Of a DNA stretch of 27,394 bases, positions 9,401 to 15,567 are shown in pieces. The number at the start of each line of letters is the position of its first letter. Within the stretch, counting starts at the first letter, position 1. The stretch comes from Bacteroidales bacterium UBA5833 (GTDB taxonomy: Bacteria; Bacteroidota; Bacteroidia; Bacteroidales; Lentimicrobiaceae): positions 1-27,394 of the forward strand of contig DJGZ01000084.1 in the NCBI GenBank assembly GCA_002433025.1, read 5' to 3'. The translations under genes were made by a program, and so were the position numbers. Under the pieces are notes generated by a model. It saw nothing but the letters and a program-made list of their open reading frames with translations, did no database searches and had not been told where the DNA came from.

Positions 9401-9599
9401 GAACACCAGGATCAGAATCATCCGCGACGGCATTGTGGTATATACCGGTAACCTCGGCTCACTCAAACGCTTTAAGGATGATGTGAAAGAGGTATCCGCC
9501 GGCTATGAATGCGGACTGAACATCGAAAACTTTAATGATATCAAGGTGAGGGACATCATTGAAGGTTACGAGGAAGTAGAAGTAAAACGTAAACTCTGA
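6498..9599 (+). CDS. infB: Translation initiation factor IF-2
   Basis: This 1033-residue GTPase places initiator tRNA on the 30S subunit and promotes subunit joining. The start is set at ATG 6498 (MSEVSKSTRLGKAAQEF), where the IF2 N-terminal fold begins; an in-frame TTG at 6426 would add 24 unconserved residues. Order: N-terminal IF2N domain (about 5-60); a long Glu/Pro/Ala/Val/Lys-rich linker (about 75-410); a second IF2N-like region (about 440-510); the G domain with G1 GHVDHGKT (541-548), GGITQH, DTPGHEA, NKID and the SAK region; then domains II-IV through the C-terminus. It follows nusA by 127 bp. The usual downstream rbfA is absent here, and a terminator follows 27 bp after the stop. Confidence 0.96.
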   Translation: MSEVSKSTRLGKAAQEFNVGMNTIVEFLHKKGIKIDNNANTKLTPEAYALLVKEYQSEKTVKEVSKKIELEYTQHKTISISDKRQAVEEEFEPEVTREELFIRNMPLEPEKVSKPQPVKEEKPVAPKKEAVHEPAPEVKTEPEPVVPAQPVVSETEKPEEKHVTETPPVEITRETTPVPPSEPVEAVHKPEAAVETPAEEILSEPADQQPGQLKVLGKMDLDSLHRPASRKSKDTRKKEKHPEAAQDVVEEKQAETPAAVTPTPAAEEPVAQPAAEVAEIPAVEEKPEVIETPPVVERESNFLKTEVRKLEGPTILGSMKLPEPRKPEPKKPVASSSDDSMKSKKKKRKRIKKAGEDTPGAETTTGSTPTPSGQGGGAPRGKPSRDRKGARRDIPKAELSPEDIQKQIKETLQRLSSGGKSKTSKHRREKRSIASQMMAEEAMKREEDLKTITVAEFVTANELANLMDVPVTQIISTCLSLGLFVSINQRLDAETIVVVADEFGYTVKFVGVEDVEAMSAVEEEDAPEDLLPRAPIVTVMGHVDHGKTSLLDYIRHTNVIAGEAGGITQHIGAYEVKLEGGKKITFLDTPGHEAFTAMRARGAKITDIVIIVIAADDTVMPQTVEAINHAQAAGVPIVFAINKIDKPNANAEKIREELSKRNILVEDWGGKYQSQEISAKKGLNVDLLLEKVLLEAEMLDLKANPSRLASGTILESSLDKGRGYVAKILVQTGTLKQGDLVMAGTTIGRVKAMYNERNLPIKEAGPSTPLLLLGLNAAPQAGDTFKVMTDEREAKNIVAKRQQLQREQGIRTQKHITLDEIGRRIAIGDFKELNIIVKGDVDGSVEALSDSLLKLSTQEVQVNIIHKSVGAITESDVLLASASNAVIVGFQVRPSLGARKLAEQEQIDIRTYSIIYTAINEIKAAIEGMLSPDIEEKIVCNIEVRETFKITKVGTVAGCMVLDGKIHRNTRIRIIRDGIVVYTGNLGSLKRFKDDVKEVSAGYECGLNIENFNDIKVRDIIEGYEEVEVKRKL

Positions 9600-9626
9600 T
9601 CCCGTTATCTGAAAGCAATCTTATAG

Positions 9627-9659
9627 TAAGGCAGTCCTGCGGGGCTGCCTTATTTTTTT
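9627..9659 (+). terminator. Intrinsic terminator after infB
   Basis: TAAGGCAG (9627-9634) pairs perfectly with CTGCCTTA (9645-9652), and the stem is followed by a T-rich run (ATTTTTTTC). It closes the tRNA-Gln/rimP-nusA-infB unit. Confidence 0.88.
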
Positions 9660-9720
9660 CAACACTGACACAAAGGAGGACGTTGGGCCGGAATACTGCC
9701 GGCTTCAACTTCGCGGTTAA

Positions 9721-9745
9721 TAAAAAGCCCCGTAATCGCGGGGCT
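9721..9745 (-). terminator. Intrinsic terminator after the exported SOD gene
   Basis: AGCCCCG (9726-9732) and CGGGGCT (9739-9745) form a 7-bp stem with a 6-nt loop. Read on the minus strand it is followed by TTTTTATT. It lies about 107 bp downstream of the minus-strand SOD stop, converging with the infB terminator. Confidence 0.75.
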
Positions 9746-9852
9746 CAATCAATTGGGTAAAAACAGCGTGAAAACTCAGGCCAATGACCGGGAACTGGTG
9801 ACAGGCAGTTGATTTACCGGAAATGCGCATCTGAGGCATTCTGCGGAAGAAA

Positions 9853-10716
9853 CTACCTGAACAGTTTGTCTTTCATTTCATAAAATTGTTTGTAGTTGGC
9901 TTCAACATCCTGCCAGTTTACAATTTTCCAGAAAGATTCAACATAATCGGCTCTTTTGTTCTGATACCTGAGATAATAGGCATGCTCCCACACATCAATT
10001 CCAAGAATCGGGAAGCCCCTGCGGGATTCAGTGTTCATCAGCGGATTGTCCTGATTGGCAGTGGAGCTGACAAACAATTCCCCCTTTTCGGGATCAATTG
10101 AAAGCCAGGCCCAGCCGGAACCGAACCTTGTTTTGGCTGCTTCATCAAATTTAGCCCTGAATGCCTCAAAACTGCCGAAATACTTGGTAATTGCTTCTGC
10201 CAGTTCTCCGCCAGGCTCACCGCCACCCTTGGGTGACAGGTTGTTCCAGTACAATACGTGGTTGAAGAAACCGCCGCCATTGTTCCGTACCGGAACCGGC
10301 AATTCCGACATCTTGCTGAAAATTTCGAAAATGCTCATGTTTTCCATTTCAGTGCCGGTAACCGCCTTGATAAAATTATTGTAGTAAGCGCGGTGATGAC
10401 GGTCGTAATGAATTTCAACCGTCAGTTTATCTATAACAGGCTCAAGTGCATCCAAATCATAAGGAAGCCTGGGGAATGAAAGCTTTGCGGCTGGCAGCAT
10501 CCACCCGCCGTATAGTTTCCCGGCTTTTTCAGGTTGCAGGGCAGTTACATCGGCTGCCGGTTTAACCGTGGTGCTGAGCGGAACAACCGCCGGTTTTGTC
10601 TGCGTCTGGGCTTTCTTTGCTTCTCCCTTTTTAGTGTCAGGCTGCTGGGCGAAGCTGCCTGAAGTGATCAGTAATGCAACGGTCAGCACGACAAATGAAC
10701 TGATTAGATTTCTCAT
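9853..10716 (-). CDS. Exported Mn/Fe-family superoxide dismutase
   Basis: This enzyme converts superoxide to hydrogen peroxide and oxygen. The 287-residue protein starts with a clear Sec signal peptide (about 1-23, ending SGSFA), so it should act in the periplasm or outside the cell. A Lys/Thr/Pro/Ala-rich spacer (about 24-75) precedes a full SOD domain (about 80-287). Metal ligands are visible: His103 (EIHYDRHH), His153 (FFNHVLYW), Asp241 and His245 (DVWEHAYY), with the gateway Tyr111. Gly residues precede the second ligand (NNGGGFFNH), and a Gln is at 222 (NQDNPLM), a pattern more like Mn or cambialistic enzymes than strict Fe-SOD. No lipobox Cys is present. It lies downstream of a cytosolic paralogue, behind a terminator. 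Confidence 0.93.
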   Translation of the reverse strand: MRNLISSFVVLTVALLITSGSFAQQPDTKKGEAKKAQTQTKPAVVPLSTTVKPAADVTALQPEKAGKLYGGWMLPAAKLSFPRLPYDLDALEPVIDKLTVEIHYDRHHRAYYNNFIKAVTGTEMENMSIFEIFSKMSELPVPVRNNGGGFFNHVLYWNNLSPKGGGEPGGELAEAITKYFGSFEAFRAKFDEAAKTRFGSGWAWLSIDPEKGELFVSSTANQDNPLMNTESRRGFPILGIDVWEHAYYLRYQNKRADYVESFWKIVNWQDVEANYKQFYEMKDKLFR

Positions 10717-10742
10717 AATAATAAGGTTTTTGATTAAAATAA

Positions 10743-10768
10743 ATGCCGGAAGGACAAACTTCCGGCAT
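10743..10768 (-). terminator. Intrinsic terminator between the two SOD genes
   Basis: A perfect 10-bp stem, ATGCCGGAAG (10743-10752) and CTTCCGGCAT (10759-10768), has a 6-nt loop and on the minus strand is followed by TTATTTTAAT. It begins 35 bp after the stop of the cytosolic SOD gene, so the two genes are probably separate units or joined only by partial read-through. Confidence 0.8.
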
Positions 10769-10802
10769 CTTATAAACAGTCAATCAGTGAAAAAGTCTTG
10801 TA

Positions 10803-11411
10803 CTAAAGTGCTTTTTCGTAGTTTTCGCTTACTTTGTCCCAGTTCACCAGGCTCCAGAATGCATTGATATAATCGGGTCTGCGGTTCTGATACTTCAGAT
10901 AATATGCATGTTCCCATACATCCAGGCCCATGATCGGTTGTCCGGGGCAATCGTGCACATCCATCAGCGGATTGTCCTGATTTGGCGAAGAGCAAACGCA
11001 AAGGCTTTTATCAGCTTTCAAGCTCAGCCAGGCCCAGCCACTGCCAAAACGGTTGGCGGCAGCATCGTTGAATTTTGTTTTAAATGCTTCAAACGAACCA
11101 AAATCCTTATTGATCGACTCAGCAAGTTTACCCCCGGGCAATCCGCCGCCTTTCGGACTCAGGATTTCCCAGAAAAGGTTGTGGTTGTAGAAACCGCCGC
11201 CATTGTTGCGAACGGCAGCCGGAGCTTTGCTGATGGAAGAAAATATCTCTTCCAGGCTCATGTTTTCCAGTTCAGTGCCCTGGATTGCAGCAATAAATTT
11301 ATCGAAATAAGCCCTGTGGTGTTTGGTGTGATGGATTTCCATCGTCATCCTGTCAATGTGGGGCTCAAGTGCATCATAAGCATACGGCAGTGCCGGAAAT
11401 TCAAATTTCAT
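10803..11411 (-). CDS. Cytosolic Mn/Fe-family superoxide dismutase
   Basis: This 202-residue enzyme has normal SOD length, has no signal peptide and should detoxify superoxide in the cytoplasm. Ligands: His27 (EIHHTKHH), His77 (FYNHNLFW), Asp164 and His168 (DVWEHAYY), with Tyr35. As in the exported paralogue, NNGGG precedes the second His, and Gln145 lies in NQDNPLM, so the same Mn-type or cambialistic metal preference is likely. The start is supported by a strong Shine-Dalgarno (GGAGG, 7-nt spacer), rare in this window. The two proteins are clearly paralogous along the whole catalytic domain; the exported copy probably arose by duplication plus gain of a leader and spacer. The symbol sodA/sodB is not chosen because metal use is not determined by the sequence. 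Confidence 0.95.
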   Translation of the reverse strand: MKFEFPALPYAYDALEPHIDRMTMEIHHTKHHRAYFDKFIAAIQGTELENMSLEEIFSSISKAPAAVRNNGGGFYNHNLFWEILSPKGGGLPGGKLAESINKDFGSFEAFKTKFNDAAANRFGSGWAWLSLKADKSLCVCSSPNQDNPLMDVHDCPGQPIMGLDVWEHAYYLKYQNRRPDYINAFWSLVNWDKVSENYEKAL

Positions 11412-11417
11412 TCGTTT

Positions 11418-11423
11418 TCCTCC
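11418..11423 (-). promoter_or_regulatory. Strong Shine-Dalgarno of the cytosolic SOD gene
   Basis: The minus strand reads GGAGGA, with GGAGG ending 7 nt before the ATG at 11411. Other starts here mostly show AT-rich leaders without such a motif, as is usual for Bacteroidota. It fixes the start and suggests efficient translation. Confidence 0.65.
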
Positions 11424-11682
11424 AGAAATATTTAAAAGTAAAAATGATTATTTAGATTTATTATAAATAACATCAAAAGGCGGAAATTTGTTCATCAATG
11501 AATGCCTGTCAATGGCTCAGCAGAGCCAGATAAATTATGATAACAGATTATAAATGATATTAAAATACACACTAATCAGCAGTCCGTAAAGCGGTTAAGC
11601 AAGGAGTGCCCGTATTCCGGACTCTGAAATCACGATATGGTCCTGAAGGAATAATCCGACGATGGGTACTGTAATCCAAGGT

Positions 11683-14262
11683 TCAGAACTCAACCGAAAG
11701 TTTCACATTCAGCTGCCTGGGCGTCAGATAATTGGGCACGCCATACTGCCGGTTGTTTACATCCTTTACCCAGATATAGGAAATGGTATTGTTCACCTGC
11801 AGCAGGTTCAGTACTTCGGCGCTGATCCATATATTGCGGATATGCCTGAGTAATCCTTTCCGGTTGATTTCATTGGGGCCGAAGCGGCCTGATTCACCGA
11901 TGATCTGCTTCGAAAATCCGATATCCACCCTGCGGAAAGAGGGCATGCGTTGGGCATTCCGGGCGCGCGCAACACCCGGGGGGCTGTATGGCAGGCCTGT
12001 GCCGAAAAGCAGGTTGAGGTGCATCTTGTAGGTCGGGTTGCGGGGCAGGTAATCCTGAAAAAAGAGGGCGAAACTCAGGCGCTGATCGGTGGGGCGGGGC
12101 ATAAAACCACGCTCGGTGGTAATGCTGTCAGCCACTGTGGCATCGCTGGTGTATCCCGGGATAATCCGTTCGCCGGCAGCATTGTAGTAACCGGTATAAA
12201 AGTCGCCTTCAATATCTTCGCGGGTCCGCATCAGCGAAAGACTGGCCCACGACTCCACCCCTTTCACAAACTCTCCGTTCACTTTAAAATCAATACCGGT
12301 GGCATATCCCATTGCGCTGTTGGTGGCAAAATACCTGATCCTGACATTGTCGACATCATACGGCACCAGGTTATCAAGGAATTTGTAATATGCTTCGGCT
12401 ACAAACTTGAAAGGCCGCCCCCAGGCAATGAAATTCAGGTCGGATGCCGCCACAAAATGCAGGGAGGTTTGCGCCTTAAGGTCGCGGTTGATATTGCCTT
12501 TAATATCGCGAAGCTCACGGTAGAAAGGAGGCTGGTAATACAGTCCGGATGAGAAACGGAACAGGATATCGGTTTCCCAATAGGGCCTGAATGAAACCGC
12601 TCCCCTTGGACTGAAGAGCAACTGCTTATTCAGGTCCCAGTAACTGAAACGGGCTCCGGCATTCATCCCCCACTGGCCTTTTGCATTGTCAATCTCCCAT
12701 GATTGCTGCACAAAACCAGAGAAGCGGCTGGTTTCAAGATTGATTGTCGTTCTGAGAACATCCTGAAGTTCAATGTCAGCCTGGTTCCCGCTCATTCCGG
12801 GGGCTCCTCCGTTGTATGGCAGAGTAAATCCAGCCGAATCGTTCATGATCCACTCATTCAGCCGGTCAGTCACCACCTCATGCTGCGCCTTCAGCCCCCA
12901 CATTAGGGTTGAATGCGGCTTCAGCCAGGTACCGCGATGTTCCGCAGTGCTTACCGTGGCGTTCAGATAGTTCCTTGCATGATTCAGGTATGTGCCCACT
13001 CCCCTGGATTCAAGCGCCTGCCCGAATGTTTCGCTGCCCTGATCGGTTTCAAGTTCGCCAATCCAGTACTGGCCCATAATGTCGAATGTCTCGCTCTCGA
13101 TGGTTTGAAATGCAGAAACGATAAACTTCAGGGAGATATCTTTCACAGGCCGGTAGGTTGTAGTGAAAGCACCCATGTAATTGACAAAACGGTCTGCTTC
13201 TTTGCCATCGAAATAAACGCGGAGCTGAAGCGCTTCGTTGATGGTTCCGAAACTCGTGGTCCGGTCGGACGGCTCCAGGTTATAGGCATTCCGGGCGTAG
13301 TTTCCGAGTAATGAAAACTCCAGTTTCGGATTTACCTCGAACATCAGCATTCCCTGCAGGTCGGTGAATGAAGGCTTGTAATCGCCCTTTGTTTCAAGCG
13401 ACTTCAGGACATAAGCATTTGATTTCTGCCTGAAACCCATCAGATACATAAAGCGGCGGTCTTTGGAGGCCCCTTCAAGGTGGACGGAAGCCCCGAGCAA
13501 GCTGGCACTTACAGATCCGGAGGTTTCGGAAGGGCGTTTATACCGGATATCAAGCACCGAAGACATTTTATCGCCGTAGCGGCTCTCGAAACCGCCGGCA
13601 GAGAATAGAATGGAAGCCACAAGATCGGAGTTCAGGAAGCTCAGTCCTTCCTGCTGTCCCGATCTTACCAGGAAAGGTTTATAAATCTCCACATCATTCA
13701 CATACACCAGGTTCTCGTCGTAATTCCCACCCCTGACCGAATATTGTGAACTCAGTTCATTGTTTGATGAAACCCCCGGCATGGTTTTGATCAGCGCTTC
13801 AATCCCCCCCGCTGTACTGGGGATCGTATTGGCCAGTTTCGGATCGATGGGGCTGAGGCTGGTGGCCCTGATCTGCCGGTCTTCAACCACAAAATCGGGC
13901 AGTTGTGTGGCGGACTCTTTCAGTTTGCGGTTCAGTTCAATTCTTTTGCCTGCTTCTGCTTTTACTTTGAAGGTTAAAGTAGCATAACCTATTGAGGATA
14001 TAAACAGCGTAATTTCACGATTGGCAGGAATTTTCAGGCTGAATGTTCCGTCGGGTCTGGTAACAGCGCCTCCGGGAAATCCCTGAATATAAACATTGAC
14101 AAGTGCGAGCGGCAGGTTTCTTTCATCGGTAATCTTCCCATGCACCTCTGCGTATTCCTGCGACTTGGCCGACAGATTGAGCAGCATTAAAGCAAATGCG
14201 AGACAATACCGCATGGTTCTTTTGAGTATCTTATATTGCATGGCAGTGTAGATGCATATCAT
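11683..14262 (-). CDS. TonB-dependent outer-membrane receptor with carboxypeptidase-regulatory-like N-terminus
   Basis: This is a large outer-membrane beta-barrel importer of up to 859 residues. The first ATG (14262) overlaps the upstream stop as ATGA; ATGs at 14241 (MQYKILKRTM) and 14214 give a more standard signal peptide ending around SAKSQ. Order: signal peptide; CarboxypepD_reg-like domain (about 38-110, VHGKITDERNLPLALVNVY); plug (about 140-250, containing the segments TMPGVSSNNE and YSVRGGNYDENLVYVNDV); then the barrel, ending LNVKLSVEF with a terminal Phe suited to Bam insertion. There is no SusD partner, so it is not a classical Sus-type glycan pair; the substrate is unknown. It is probably translationally coupled to the exported protein just upstream. 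Confidence 0.92.
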   Translation of the reverse strand: MICIYTAMQYKILKRTMRYCLAFALMLLNLSAKSQEYAEVHGKITDERNLPLALVNVYIQGFPGGAVTRPDGTFSLKIPANREITLFISSIGYATLTFKVKAEAGKRIELNRKLKESATQLPDFVVEDRQIRATSLSPIDPKLANTIPSTAGGIEALIKTMPGVSSNNELSSQYSVRGGNYDENLVYVNDVEIYKPFLVRSGQQEGLSFLNSDLVASILFSAGGFESRYGDKMSSVLDIRYKRPSETSGSVSASLLGASVHLEGASKDRRFMYLMGFRQKSNAYVLKSLETKGDYKPSFTDLQGMLMFEVNPKLEFSLLGNYARNAYNLEPSDRTTSFGTINEALQLRVYFDGKEADRFVNYMGAFTTTYRPVKDISLKFIVSAFQTIESETFDIMGQYWIGELETDQGSETFGQALESRGVGTYLNHARNYLNATVSTAEHRGTWLKPHSTLMWGLKAQHEVVTDRLNEWIMNDSAGFTLPYNGGAPGMSGNQADIELQDVLRTTINLETSRFSGFVQQSWEIDNAKGQWGMNAGARFSYWDLNKQLLFSPRGAVSFRPYWETDILFRFSSGLYYQPPFYRELRDIKGNINRDLKAQTSLHFVAASDLNFIAWGRPFKFVAEAYYKFLDNLVPYDVDNVRIRYFATNSAMGYATGIDFKVNGEFVKGVESWASLSLMRTREDIEGDFYTGYYNAAGERIIPGYTSDATVADSITTERGFMPRPTDQRLSFALFFQDYLPRNPTYKMHLNLLFGTGLPYSPPGVARARNAQRMPSFRRVDIGFSKQIIGESGRFGPNEINRKGLLRHIRNIWISAEVLNLLQVNNTISYIWVKDVNNRQYGVPNYLTPRQLNVKLSVEF

Positions 14263-14888
14263 TCTTTACGTTTAAAGTCCCCCCGCTTCCAGGCTTTGAT
14301 AAATTCGGCCCATGCAAAGGGATTAAAGAGGGGAATCGGCTGCGCCTGACCGCGATAATATAGTTTACTTACCTGGTTATCCATATAGTTGCGGTAGTTC
14401 ATGCTGCCATCCATCGGCATTGCCCTGGCCCGCTCACGCATCTCCATCTTGTCCAGGTTTTTTTGGGCAATGGTAAGGTCATCATCCGGTATCTTGTTCC
14501 AGACAAATGCCTGCTTGAACTGCTCAGGCGTAGGCCAGGGATATATAACGGTTTCTTTCAGCAAAATAGTATCATTGGTCATAATTTGCACTAGGGAATA
14601 CCGGCTGGCTGAAAGGGTATCAGGAATATGATAACTGCCCTTTTTAAAACCAACGGCCGAGAACTGAATCACATCGCCCTTCCGGGCAACAAGTGAAAAA
14701 AATCCGTAAGGATCGCTGGTCGTGCCCCGGTGAGTCCCCTTTATCCTGATGTTGACAAAAGGCACCGCCCTGATGCTGTCGCCGGTAACCACCACCCCGG
14801 AAAACTGAACCAGATCGGACTCCTGCACCTGGGCAAGAAGGCCGGTCAAAGAAAAATAGCAGAAAATGGCTGTCAGGATAGTTCTCAT
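14259..14888 (-). CDS. Exported carboxypeptidase-regulatory-like domain protein
   Basis: This is a 209-residue protein. The start is set at ATG 14888 (MRTILTAIFCYF), because this gives a proper signal peptide (about 1-19, ending LLAQ); the open frame extends to 14987 but there covers the rpmB terminator. A CarboxypepD_reg-like beta-sandwich follows (about 27-110, FSGVVVTGDSIRAVPFVNI, then SDPYGFFSLVARKGD). The C-terminal half is charged and unassigned, with NKIPDDDLTIAQKNLDKME and a basic end. The stop overlaps the ATG of the TonB-dependent receptor (ATGA), so the two are made together. It may be a periplasmic partner of that receptor, but the molecular role is unknown. Confidence 0.82.
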   Translation of the reverse strand: MRTILTAIFCYFSLTGLLAQVQESDLVQFSGVVVTGDSIRAVPFVNIRIKGTHRGTTSDPYGFFSLVARKGDVIQFSAVGFKKGSYHIPDTLSASRYSLVQIMTNDTILLKETVIYPWPTPEQFKQAFVWNKIPDDDLTIAQKNLDKMEMRERARAMPMDGSMNYRNYMDNQVSKLYYRGQAQPIPLFNPFAWAEFIKAWKRGDFKRKE

Positions 14889-14897
14889 GGTAACCGG

Positions 14898-14905
14898 CAA
14901 ATATA
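14898..14905 (-). promoter_or_regulatory. Possible -7 box for the exported-protein/receptor operon
   Basis: On the minus strand TATATTTG matches TAnnTTTG perfectly. It lies only 9 bp before the ATG at 14888, so transcripts would have a leader of only a few bases. No clear -33 TTTG is seen, so it may be chance. Confidence 0.3.
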
Positions 14906-14953
14906 CTATTATTCCGCATGCGCTGCTCAGCCCGGTGTCCCTGTACATTGGAT

Positions 14954-14985
14954 AAAAAAAAAGCTGTTGTCCATCAGACAACAGC
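14954..14985 (-). terminator. Intrinsic terminator of rpmB
   Basis: A perfect 9-bp stem, GCTGTTGTC (14963-14971) and GACAACAGC (14977-14985), has a 5-nt loop and is followed on the minus strand by nine T residues. It begins 32 bp after the rpmB stop. Confidence 0.92.
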
Positions 14986-15017
14986 ACGGCTGTAATACAT
15001 TCAGATAATCCCTGGGT

Positions 15018-15257
15018 TTAGCGGGCAAGGAAACCCTTTTCGCGTGCCTCTTTCAGGCAGGCAGTAATCCCCTTTTTGTTGATGTGGCGGATGCCGTCGG
15101 CGGAAACCTTCAGGGTGATCCAGCTATCTTCTTCGGGAATGTAAAACTTCTTCACCTGCAGGTTGGGATAAAACCTGCGTTTGGTCTTTATATTGGAGTG
15201 GGAAACTTTGTTTCCAACCATCATTCCTTTACCGGTAATTTCACAAATTCTTGACAT
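15018..15257 (-). CDS. rpmB: 50S ribosomal protein L28
   Basis: This 79-residue basic protein is of normal L28 length. The start is at ATG 15257 (MSRICEITGKG), which matches the conserved L28 N-terminus; the open frame upstream to 15296 is not family-like. Hallmarks are CEITGKG, GNKVSHSNIKTKRRFYPNLQ and the C-terminal LKVSADGIRHINKKG. L28 is a component of the large ribosomal subunit. In many Bacteroidota rpmB is followed by rpmG (L33), but here it stands alone between its own terminator and a 310-bp spacer. Confidence 0.95.
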   Translation of the reverse strand: MSRICEITGKGMMVGNKVSHSNIKTKRRFYPNLQVKKFYIPEEDSWITLKVSADGIRHINKKGITACLKEAREKGFLAR

Positions 15258-15567
15258 GACTGACTTTATCTGAAGGTTTTTAATTTCGGTCTGCAAAGGA
15301 CGTAATTTTTTTCAAATTATACAACATGTTTCCAAAAAAAAATCATCAACATTAAAAATCTGAAAATCATGATGAAAAACTCAGATAAAAAAGTGCTATA
15401 AACCTGATTCCCTTAATATTAAAAAGATTAAATCCAGAAATCCGGTCTCGTGGTTCATTATTACCGGTTTTTATGATGTCAAAATAAGCGAAACTCCCTG
15501 CTTTGAAACGATTTCCATGATCCTGCCGGAAGATCAGTCCGGTATCCATATCAGCTGAAAACAATTT
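15258..15567. other. Gene-free spacer between rpmB and the PEP-synthase-like gene
   Basis: This AT-rich stretch must contain the rpmB promoter. No perfect -7 box was found, and no clear terminator for the upstream 3.5-kb gene. An open frame at 15367-15564 on the minus strand has no recognisable sequence and is not called. Confidence 0.5.

Noticed and set aside
15526..15542. Short CCGGA/TCCGG hairpin as terminator of the PEP-synthase-like gene
   Set aside because: Only 5 bp of stem and no T-run on the minus strand.
15367..15564. 65-residue minus-strand open frame
   Set aside because: No recognisable sequence, no start signal, and it lies in an AT-rich spacer after a long gene.
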